A stretch of 64,000 bases of DNA from assembly GCA_037783545.1 (NCBI GenBank), contig JBBELK010000453.1, positions 620,001-684,000 on the forward strand, read 5' to 3'. A model generated the notes under the pieces. It was given only the letters and a program-made list of their open reading frames with translations. It was not told the DNA's origin and ran no database searches. The stretch's first letter is position 1. Every line of letters starts with the position of its first letter. Position numbers and translations under genes: made by a program. The stretch comes from Henricia sp. BOLD:AAB3569 (Eukaryota; Echinodermata; Asteroidea; Spinulosida; Echinasteridae). Below, piece by piece: positions 55,996 through 64,000 of the stretch.

Positions 55996-56488
55996 TAAAC
56001 TCCTCAAAAACAGTTCGGAAAGTCAGGTTTGACTGACGATTTCTCTCTTGTTACTAAATCATTTCCCTTGAACTTGGTATCATTCGAAAGCCCTGTTATT
56101 CCTCTTTACAGTGATGTGTTACGATTTGTTATGATTAATCAATTGGGGGATGTGCAGTATAGCGGAATACAGGGGTGGGTTAAAAGTGAAATGTCTCAAA
56201 ATTCACTACTATTGTCATGCAGTGCATTCCCCTTTTGCTTGGAGGATGGGAATGTGTCAATGCACTTTTTGACAATAGCAATTCATTTTGTGACATTTCA
56301 CTTTACACCCGCCCCTGTATTTAGCTGTGCTGCACATCCCCCAATTGCTTAATCATAACAAATGACACATCATCGTAAAGAGGAATAACAGGGCTTTCCA
56401 ATGATATAAAATTCAAGGAAAATTATTTTGCAACGAGAGAGAAATCGTCAATCAAACTTGACTTTCCGAACTTTTTTTTAGAAGTTTA
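55996..56488. mobile_element. 493-bp near-palindromic element
   Basis: Left-arm words TTCGGAAAGTCAGGTTTGAC, GAAAGCCCTGTTATTCCTC and ACAGGGGTGGGTTAAAAGTG are all mirrored in order on the right arm (ending TTGACTTTCCGAA). The centre lies near 56242. Confidence 0.9.
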
Positions 56489-56532
56489 GATGGTTGAATT
56501 GAACGTATACGTTCAATTCAACCATCTAAACT
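56483..56532. repeat. Perfect 50-bp palindrome
   Basis: Centre GTATAC at 56505-56510. Each 25-base half is the exact reverse complement of the other, including GAATTGAACGTATACGTTC. Confidence 0.95.
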
Positions 56533-57070
56533 CTTTGGTACGTACGACAAACACACAACCCAGCGTGCGCGTGATTCGATTAGCCCAGCAACGCATAAAC
56601 ACACTACTCGGGCAAAGTATGGAGCGCGGTGAAATTTGTGGCACGAAATTGTTCGTGGTGTATTGACGAGCCTGCGTCTTTAAGGCTATAGTGTACAATA
56701 TTTGAAAACACTCGAAAGCGCCAAAAGGGTGTCTTCAATTTTAACACTAGGCCCGCCAGTCAAATTTAGCAGACAAACATTTTCCATTAACCCATACAGT
56801 GAGACGCATACCTCACCTTGTTATTAGCTTATTCAAAAGTATGGCAGACACAAAAAGAGGGCGCCCTTTGAATTCGAATTAAATGCAGAATAACTGCATT
56901 TTTCACTTCACACTTATTTATTTTATTTATAATTCTGTCTGTGTATTATAATTCCAACAAGTAAATCAAGTTTTTTTTTTTAAAGAAATGCAATTGTTAA
57001 AAAAAATCATACCCAAATAAAATTGCGCCCTCTCCTTTTGTTCTGCTGTACTTCTAAAAGGCTCATGACC

Positions 57071-57320
57071 CATCGAATGTATATACTCGATGAAGCAACG
57101 ACGTCTAAAATTGAAGCCACTGTCCGCCATTGTACACCAGCTAATACAATGCATTGCCTAGACTGGTCATACTGTCTTCACTAGTCTACATGTGTTAAGT
57201 GGCATGCAAGCTATCGCATGGACCGGGGAGCAGTCTAGGCCAAGTATTGTTCGTGGGGTACAATGGCGGCCGGCGCGTGGCTTCAGTTCTCGTATAGGCA
57301 ACTGCTATTGCAGTGTATAT
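57071..57320. mobile_element. MITE-C copy 3
   Basis: GAAGCAACGACGTCTAAAAT and CTGTCCGCCATTGTACACC at the left; GGTACAATGGCGGCCGGCG at the right. It is closest to the 30892 copy. Confidence 0.88.
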
Positions 57321-57816
57321 GGTCTTTCTATAAATTAGGGGTCCAATTTTGGTGTCCTCCGTTACATTTTACATCTCGTTTTTGTAAATTCAGGACACAT
57401 TCTTTAAATACTTTCCATCTTAAAGAGTGAGTACATAAAGTACAATTCATAAAAAAATGGTTTAAAAGCCATTTTAATGATTTTGGTAAGAAAAATAACG
57501 CACATCTGGGGCCAATTTCATGGCGCTGCTCAGCACAAATTTGCTTAGCACAGGATTTATTTCCTTTATAAAATGGATTACAAGCCAAAATTATACGCCA
57601 ACTTGTGTTCTTCGCAAGAGGAGGAGAATACCTTTCAAAACACATCACTTACGATTTTGGCTGGCAATCCATTTTTTCAAAATAAAGCAAACAAAACCTG
57701 TGCTAAGCAAATTTGTGTGCTTAGCAGCGCCATGAAAATGATGAAATTGGGCCCAGGTGTAACGGGGGACACTAAATGTCACACTTTTGGACCCCTAATT
57801 TATAGAAACACCCATA
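57318..57816. mobile_element. MITE-A copy 2, carrying a nested MITE
   Basis: TATAAATTAGGGGTCCAA at the left and TTGGACCCCTAATTTATAG at the right match the BRCA2-intron copy. It directly abuts MITE-C. Confidence 0.85.
57505..57757. mobile_element. Palindromic MITE copy 2 nested in MITE-A
   Basis: GGGGCCAATTTCATGGCGCT and CAAATTTGCTTAGCACA at the left; TGTGCTAAGCAAATTTG and AGCGCCATGAAAATG...TTGGGCCC at the right. Confidence 0.85.
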
Positions 57817-57959
57817 GGCCTATATAGACAGCCGAAGTTTGACGTAGTGGCCATGGTAATTGGCTCTAAACATCATGGCCGTCGGAAAAAGTACCATTGC
57901 AAAAGCACATGGACACAGTTAAGGGATTTTTACCGTAGAGCCATTGCCTAGGCAACTAA

Positions 57960-58150
57960 CAAAAGATGACGTACTCACTTCGGCACTCCCTTGAGCATTT
58001 GTTCACCGAAGCACATGAAAACATACCGCGAATATTCCCTTCGATCACATGTGTACATTTGTTGAAAGGGATTTCTTTTTCTGTCCAAAAATACTTGTGA
58101 CCGAAGGGGATAATTTGCCAGCCTGCTGAGTTCACGTTGTGTTTCATTTG
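57960..58150 (+). repeat. Dispersed repeat, partner at 63160-63270
   Basis: CCTTCGATCAC, TGTACATTTGTTGAAAGGGA and CGAAGGGGATAATTT recur at 63.2 kb as CCTTCGATCACGAGTACATT and ACGGAAGGGGATAGGG. Confidence 0.65.
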
Positions 58151-59689
58151 TGTATGAGCAGGCCAGTGCCCACACCCCCTCCCATACCTTATTATGACAC
58201 CGCTTCGCTCCGTGTGCACGCACGTACGCGCACGCCGCCGCGTGTCTTTGCCTGGACTATTTTCTTGACTATAAAATCCATCAGAAAAAGTACAATGCGA
58301 TTGATCTGCGTTTTACTATTTACCATCTCCAGTAAATTATACAGTAAATATTTGGTAACACCAACAATAAAAACTAGCAAATTCTGATAATTTCGTATCG
58401 GGGAATTTTTAAAACCATTTTATTCCCTCATAAAAACGGCCACATACAGAATGTACATGTTTCATTTACACCAAGTTATATTTTCAATCGAGTTCATACT
58501 TGATATTATTTCCTTATTATCTAAACACGTTTCTTGAATGGCGCCCCCATCGTCGGTTGGTCTATTCGTGACACGAGTAACTAGTTATCGCGCACGAACG
58601 GCGGGATCACACACCATACCGCACGCACAATCTGAAACACAACTCGCACATAATTTTGAAAAAAGATGGCCGATGAAAAGAAAAATCTCTATCGTCTGTA
58701 CGTTTTCCTAATTCCAGTTTCGGCTTTTCGGACTGGCGATGTTTTTCCAGAAATAACAAGCTACTTGTATTTGATTTTGGCGGCAATTCCTTGACAAATT
58801 ATTCTGGTTGTTCTCGACCCGTCACGAACATAGCACCCGAACGCGCCCAAAGACACGCGGAGTTAAACGAACAAAAGCGATAGAGCAGTATGCATGAGGC
58901 GCGATAGGCGAACACTACAGTGTCTTTGCGTTTGATTAAAACGCTTGGTTAAATTTACCAACCCAAGTCTCATTTACAGTCAGAATAAAATAAAGTGACA
59001 TTAACGCCGCCCCTTTTTTTTGGAAATGAGAGAAAATCGCAACCCCGGGGGCAGGTCAGGTCAAATTTCAGCGATTGCCATTCTTCGGCGACAAAAAGGC
59101 CCCTTTTCCAGCACCGAGAAACTCATTCATGCCATGGGGCTTAAAGCCTCGGTTCCCCCGTATGCAATAGCTGATCGAATACCGGTGAGCTTCCCGCTGG
59201 CATGTCAGACTGCACTGTGCAAATACACCGGTATGGTTCACAGACAATGATTTTGTTTGGCTGGGGCAAATTATAAAAGAAAGTTGATAGACGTGGACGT
59301 GTGACATTTAAACGACAGGCGAAATGTCAATGCACGTAGAACTCTGAGCCGATTTGCTCTCTTGTTAACCACACACATCCAGTAGTGTTAAATTTCGTCT
59401 ACAAGATTATTTGCAATGTCCCCAAATTTTAATAAACCATTTGACAAAAAAACAAAACAAACAAGTTAGGTCCACTCAAATAGAAAATAGAAGTGGTTAT
59501 AATTGTCCAATGCAACGATTCCACCGAGATGATATCTTTCATGAGAAAACGGCAATCGAAGATGGATTTAAATAAATGCGTGTACACACTCATTTTCACA
59601 AGGCCGCCCTCATGTGAACGAAACTATGCCCCGACTATTACCGCGGTATCACACGACTTCGTTTCCCGTGCAATGTAGCCAGGGAACCA
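58151..59689. other. Non-coding interval
   Basis: No exon, RNA gene or clear repeat is recognised. Confidence 0.35.
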
Positions 59690-59890
59690 GCCTAAATAGG
59701 ATGGTGGCTTCGCACAATTTCTTGAAAACATGGCAACAGTTTTTCTTTAATTTCTCGAAACGTAAATGAGGTCCTGAGCTGACTTACGCACAGGTTGGCT
59801 TTGGTCATACACATCCTCAATCACACATGGAGATAACGCCGTTTGTAACAGTTTTCCAATCATTTAATCTGTCTTTAATATTGAGTTTTC
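59690..59890 (-). repeat. Dispersed repeat (21488 family), minus strand
   Basis: CAGGGAACCAGCCTAAATAG, CATCCTCAATCACACATGG and TTTGTAACAGTTTTCC are the reverse complement of the 21488 copy. Confidence 0.75.
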
Positions 59891-60321
59891 AGTCTTTGTT
59901 TTTATCCCGTGGGTTTCCACAACACATCTTAATGTTTTCCATCTCAAAAACTGATCATTTCGCCGTCTCCTTTTTTTCAGGCTTGCGAGCTAAAATGTCA
60001 AGAGCACTTTTGAGAAAGTAGTTTTGTTCGCGATTGGGCGATTTTGGGGCGATAAAAAAGCGCCTCAAATCTGACGCGAATTACATGTATAAAACATGGT
60101 CCAAACGTCGTATTATCAAACAACGTATACAGGCCCTTTTCGTAAAATAAAATAAAAAGTCAAATTGGCTAATGAAATTTGCTTATAAATGTCTAGTAAA
60201 TAGCATTTCATTTTGGGGTTAAACGCGACTCGAAACGAACAAAAAATCAACTTCAAGAAACACGGTTGTTGCAAACTTGCATGAACAGCGCCCTCAGAAC
60301 AAGTGAGCCACTTTCTGATTG

Positions 60322-60484
60322 CATCCACCGTCCGCCATCTTACTACACTGAAGACAGTGCCTTGTCTAGACTGGTAATGCTATTTTCATCAGAGCACCTG
60401 TGTTTAGTGGACTACATGCAACCATATGGACCAGGAAGCTGTCTAGGCAAAGCATTGTCTTGAGTGTAGTAAGATGGCCGATCT
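60322..60484. mobile_element. MITE-C related copy
   Basis: CACCGTCCGCCATCTTACTA and TAGTAAGATGGCCG bracket GCCTTGTCTAGACTGGTAAT and CTGTCTAGGCAAAGCATTG. Closest to the 36024 copy. Confidence 0.8.
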
Positions 60485-60940
60485 GTAAATTGGGGTTCAT
60501 TTATGAATATTTATATTTAATAGAATCTAGACTCAAATACAAGTCGTCGTTTAATGGATCAGTTGGAAAATAGGGTCATATTTGGTCTAAAATGATCGCC
60601 TTTTGAGTAATCCCAAAAGAACAGCAATTTTTCTGAGTAAACTGGAGTTTTTTTCCCTGACAATATCGTATATTTAGTAACCGCATAACACCTCGAGGGT
60701 GGAAAGATTACAGCTACATTTCGCTACATTTTTCTTTTTAAATGACAATTTGTGTACTGTTTGCATTACACAATTAGTCTTGAGCACTGACGACTGCGGG
60801 TACATTGCGCAATATAGAGAGAACCTAATGCACATACAGCCAGTTTGCTGCAAACCTATGCGTATGGAATTCTATTACTGCCAGTTCAGCGTCGCAAGTG
60901 TGGCGTTTTTGGCTGGCTCCGTAGCCGTTTGCGCCGTCAA

Positions 60941-61420
60941 CGGCGCATTGTCGTGTCGTGCCGTCGCATTGTCGCGTCGTGCCGTCGCATAGTCGCGTCG
61001 TGCCGTCGCATAGTCGCGTCGTGCCGTCGCATAGTCGCGTCGTGCCGTCGCATTGTCGCGTCGTGCCGTCGCATTGTCGCGTCGTGCCGTCGCGTCGTGC
61101 CGTCGCATAGTTTGTACTGTTTGTATAGCACCACTGCAGCGTCGCGTCGTGCCGTCGCATAGTCGCGTCGTGCCGTCGCATTGTCGTGTCGTACCGTTGC
61201 ATTGTCGCGTCGTACCGTCGCATTGTCGCGTCGTACCGTCGCATTGTCGCGTCGTACCGTCGCATTGTCGCGTCGTGCCGTCGCATTGTCGCGTCGTGCC
61301 GTCGCATTGTCGCATTGTCACATTGTTGATATTATGTTCCTTAGCCGTTTACGCCGTCAACGGCGCATTGTCGCGTCGTGCCGTCGCATTGTCGCGTCGT
61401 GCCGTCGCATTGTCGCATTG
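60941..61420 (+). repeat. 21-bp minisatellite, left foldback arm
   Basis: Units of CGTCGTGCCGTCGCAT followed by TGTCG or AGTCG, about 20 copies, interrupted near 61108-61140 and 61310-61350. Because the unit is 7 codons, several frames stay open by chance (MRRHDAT on the minus strand). Confidence 0.92.
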
Positions 61421-61507
61421 TTGCATTTCAATTGAAAAGTCCATTGTTTCGCCAGTAGGTGGCGCTATACATTAACGTAGCACACGTTTTACAAGTAGGG
61501 GGTACAG

Positions 61508-61899
61508 GTCAACTCGGACCAAAGTCAACTCGGTCAACTCGGACCTAAGTCAACTCGGACCCAAGTCAACTCCGACCTAAGTCAACTCGGACTCAAGTCA
61601 ACTCGGTCCCAAGTCAACTCGGACCCAAGTCAACTCGGTCCCAAGTCAACTTAGACCCAAGTCAACTTGGACCCAAGTCAACTCGGACCCAAGTCAACTC
61701 GGTCCCAAGTCAACTCGGTCCCAAGTCAACTCGGTCCCAAGTCAACTCGGTCCCAAGTCAACTCGGACCCAAGTCAACTCGGTCCCAAGTCAACTCGGTC
61801 CCAAGTCAACTCGGACCCAAGTCAACTCGGTCCCAAGTCAACTTAGACCCAAGTCAACTTGGACCCAAGTCAACTCGGACCCAAGTCAACTCGGACCCT
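61508..61899 (+). repeat. 16-bp minisatellite, left foldback arm
   Basis: Units AAGTCAACTCGGACCC or AAGTCAACTCGGTCCC, about 24 copies, with occasional TTAGACC/TTGGACC variants. Confidence 0.95.
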
Positions 61900-62173
61900 C
61901 GGGGAGGGGTGGGGAAAACAATTGATAGGTGCATAAGGACTTCTCATCTATTTCGTAGCACGAATTTGGCGCGCGCGCATTGCTGACGAGTCTGTGCCTT
62001 TAAGTGGGGTATTTCCGCCCGATATGATATATTTTTTATCAGTAAACTACAACGGTATCTGTTTCGGAAAATAGTGTTCAAAACCCAACTTTAGTGATTA
62101 TTAATCGTGCCTGTGTCTCACGCCACAGCAACATTGCCCGTTGCTAAATATTTTTTACGTTCAATTTCCCATA
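61900..62173 (+). other. Foldback loop, carries a MITE-D half
   Basis: Unique sequence with GGCGCGCGCGCATTGCTGAC and GTGCCTTTAA from MITE-D (61958-62004). No coding frame. An apparently identical loop is found inverted at 63434-63710. Confidence 0.85.
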
Positions 62174-62441
62174 GGGTCCGAGTTGACTTAGGTCCGAGTT
62201 GACTTGGGTCCGAGTTGACTTGGGACCGAGTTGACTTGGGACCGAGTTGACTTGGGACCGAGTTGACTTGGGTCCGAGTTGACTTGGGTCCGAGTTGACT
62301 TGGGTCCGAGTTGACTTGGGTCCGAGTTGACTTGGGTCCGAGTTGACTTGGGACCGAGTTGACCGAGACCGAGTTGACTTGGGTCCGAGTTGACTTGGGA
62401 CCGAGTTGACCGAGACCGAGTTGACTTGGGTCCGAGTTGAC
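62174..62441 (-). repeat. 16-bp minisatellite, right foldback arm
   Basis: The reverse complement of the left-arm units: GGGTCCGAGTTGACTT and GGGACCGAGTTGACTT, about 17 copies, with two shortened GACCGAGACCGAG junctions. Confidence 0.95.
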
Positions 62442-62526
62442 CTGTACCCCCTACTTGTAAAACGTGTGCTGCGTTAATGTATAGCGCCACCTACTGGCGA
62501 AACAATGGACTTTTCAATCGAAATGC

Positions 62527-62949
62527 AACAATGCGACAATGCGACGGCACGACGCGACAATGCGACGGCACGACGCGACAATGCGCCGTTGACGGCGTAA
62601 ACGGCTATAGAACATAATATCAACAATGTGACAATGCGACAATGCGACGGCACGACGCGACAATGCGACGGCACGACGCGACAATGCGACGGCACGACGC
62701 GACAATGCGACGGTACGACGCGACAATGGGACGGTACGACGCGACAATGCGACGGCACGACGCGACTATGCGACGGCACGACGCGACGCTGCAGTGGTGC
62801 TATACAAACAGTACAAACTATGCGACGGCACGACGCGACGGCACGACGGGACAATGCGACGGCAAGACGCGACAATGCGACGGCACGACGCGACTATGCG
62901 ACGGCACGACGCGACAATGCGACGGCACGACGCGACAATGCGCCGTTGA
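62527..62949 (-). repeat. 21-bp minisatellite, right foldback arm
   Basis: The reverse complement of the left-arm unit (ATGCGACGGCACGACGCGAC), with interruptions that correspond to those of the left arm. Confidence 0.92.
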
Positions 62950-63342
62950 CGGCGCAAACGGCTACGGAGCCAGCCAAAAACGCCACACTTGCGACGCTGA
63001 ACTGGCAGTAATAGAATTCCATATATGCGAGTGGCAAAGTGCCCACAGTATTCCCATGGCATCAAAAGAAAATCTGGATAAATCATTGACCGACAATTTT
63101 TAACTTAAAAAGCCGCCTCCAGCGGAGCGCAATGTAACTATAGGCCTAACCACTCCCAAAATACGTTTGATGTCCCCTTCGATCACGAGTACATTTTGTG
63201 CATGTTTTTGGGAAGGATTTTTTTGTATCTGTCCAAATACCTGTATAAACGGAAGGGGATAGGGCCTGGTGGATATTATGGCCAACTAAAATGTAGTATA
63301 CCGCCCTCAACGTTAAAGTATAAGATATGAGTGGCATGATGA

Positions 63343-63396
63343 TGCACTAGATTGGTTCCCGCTTCACATATTCCACATACAATGAATGAATATGAG
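63343..63396 (-). mobile_element. Solo end of the TAGTCTGGTACCCG family
   Basis: TTGGTTCCCGCTTCACATAT and TCCACATACAATGAATGAAT match the end of the 52532 copy. It directly borders the second foldback copy. Confidence 0.7.
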
Positions 63397-64000
63397 TACC
63401 CAAGTCAACTCGGACCTAAGTCAACTCGGACCCTATGGGAAATTGAACGTAAAAAATATTTAGCAACGGGCAATGTTGCTGTGGCGTGAGACACAGGCAC
63501 GATTAATAATCACTAAAGTTGGGTTTTGAACACTATTTTCCGAAACAGATACCGTTGTAGTTTACTGATAAAAAATATATCATATCGGGCGGAAATACCC
63601 CACTTAAAGGCACAGACTCGTCAGCAATGCGCGCGCGCCAAATTCGTGCTACGAAATAGATGAGAAGTCCTTATGCACCTATCAATTGTTTTCCCCACCC
63701 CTCCCCGAGGGTCCGAGTTGACTTGGGTCCGAGTTGACTTGGGACCGAGTTGACTTGGGACCGAGTTGACTTGGGACCGAGTTGACTTGGGTCCGAGTTG
63801 ACTTGGGTCCGAGTTGACTTGGGTCCGAGTTGACTTGGGTCCGAGTTGACTTGGGTCCGAGTTGACTTGGGACCGAGTTGACCGAGACCGAGTTGACTTG
63901 GGTCCGAGTTGACTTGGGACCGAGTTGACCGAGACCGAGTTGACTTGGGTCCGAGTTGACCTGTACCCCCTACTTGTAAAACGTGTGCTGCGTTAATGTA
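63397..64000. mobile_element. Second foldback copy, incomplete, loop inverted
   Basis: Two and a half 16-bp units (63397-63433), the loop in reverse orientation (63434-63710), an array of reversed 16-bp units (63711-63961), then CCTGTACCCCCTACTTGTAA and further arm sequence running off the window end. Confidence 0.85.

Larger units (their letters stand above)
55724..56684. mobile_element. MITE-D copy 3, split by inserted elements
   Basis: TTTAAAGACGAAGGCTCGTC and ATTCGTGCCACGAATTTCAC at the left; GTGAAATTTGTGGCACGAAA and GACGAGCCTGCGTCTTTAA at the right. About 800 bp, including the 55996 palindrome, separate the arms. Confidence 0.8.
60863..63023. mobile_element. Foldback-type transposon, complete, 2.16 kb
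   Basis: TATGGAATTCTATTACTGCC at 60863 is mirrored by GGCAGTAATAGAATTCCATA ending at 63023, and TATGCG flanks both sides as a direct repeat. From outside in, each arm has a unique stretch with GCGTCGCAAGTGTGGCGTTT, a 21-bp minisatellite, a unique segment (TAGGTGGCGCTATACATTAA) and a 16-bp minisatellite; a 274-bp loop joins the arms. This is the architecture of foldback elements (Drosophila FB/Galileo; sea-urchin TU). No transposase is present, so it is non-autonomous. Confidence 0.88.

Noticed and set aside
60825-61475. Long open frames such as repeated MRRHDAT on both strands
   Set aside because: The 21-bp repeat unit is exactly seven codons and lacks stops in several frames at once. The frames lie in transposon arms and are mirrored at 62474-63103. 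No protein is implied.
61508-61899. CRISPR-like array of short regular repeats
   Set aside because: Units are contiguous 16-mers with no unique spacers, in a eukaryotic foldback element. It is a minisatellite.
62188-62490. 100-codon frame with repeated STRTQVNSDPSQLG
   Set aside because: It is three 16-bp units per 16 codons of the minisatellite and carries no coding signal.
27019-64000. Xlox/Pdx or Cdx homeobox exons downstream of Gsx
   Set aside because: I looked for the KIWFQNRR core and the preceding helix in the reading frames. Only the Gsx copy was found.

Overview
The window looks like a nuclear segment from an invertebrate deuterostome, most likely an echinoderm and possibly a hemichordate. 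The evidence is spliced genes with GT-AG introns, a single-copy ParaHox gene of deuterostome type, many tRNA-derived SINEs, very many short inverted-repeat transposons (MITEs), a foldback element built from minisatellites (an architecture known from sea-urchin TU elements), and the frequent TAGGCCTA-type oligomer. There is no bacterial-style gene packing. The species assignment is inference.

Two protein-coding genes can be supported, both on the + strand. Positions 317-5375 hold the last three exons of a BRCA2 orthologue: the end of the third OB fold, the linker, and a long final exon with the C-terminal RAD51-binding-like region followed by a lineage-specific charged tail of 13 heptads. The gene continues upstream of the window. 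About 22 kb further on, 27270-30350 holds a complete two-exon Gsx (Gsh) ParaHox homeobox gene with a visible TATA box, initiator and 168-nt 5' UTR. BRCA2 and the ParaHox cluster share human chromosome 13q12-13, so their close linkage here probably keeps an ancestral bilaterian neighbourhood. No Xlox/Pdx or Cdx is seen in the 33 kb downstream of Gsx.

Layout: 0-5.4 kb BRCA2 3' end with a MITE and SINEs in its introns; 5.4-8.3 kb downstream region with SINE clusters; 8.3-22 kb non-coding DNA with scattered MITEs and a possible 3.6-kb TIR element; 22-27 kb a comparatively repeat-poor, locally GC-rich stretch upstream of Gsx; 27-30.4 kb Gsx, with the 3' half of its intron crowded by repeats; 30.4-38.6 kb dense nested MITEs, a minisatellite and a 1.65-kb TIR element; 38.6-46.2 kb a clear repeat-poor island that may contain cis-regulatory DNA; 46.3-60.5 kb nested TIR elements and near-perfect palindromes; 60.86-63.02 kb a complete foldback element with a probable 6-bp target duplication; 63.4-64 kb part of a second copy with its loop inverted.

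The two genes have unrelated jobs (homologous-recombination repair; anterior ParaHox patterning). Their proximity is a matter of genome history and not of a shared pathway. Most of the remaining DNA is mobile-element sequence, and its nesting order can be read in several places. MITE family labels used below (A to F) are local names for this window only.
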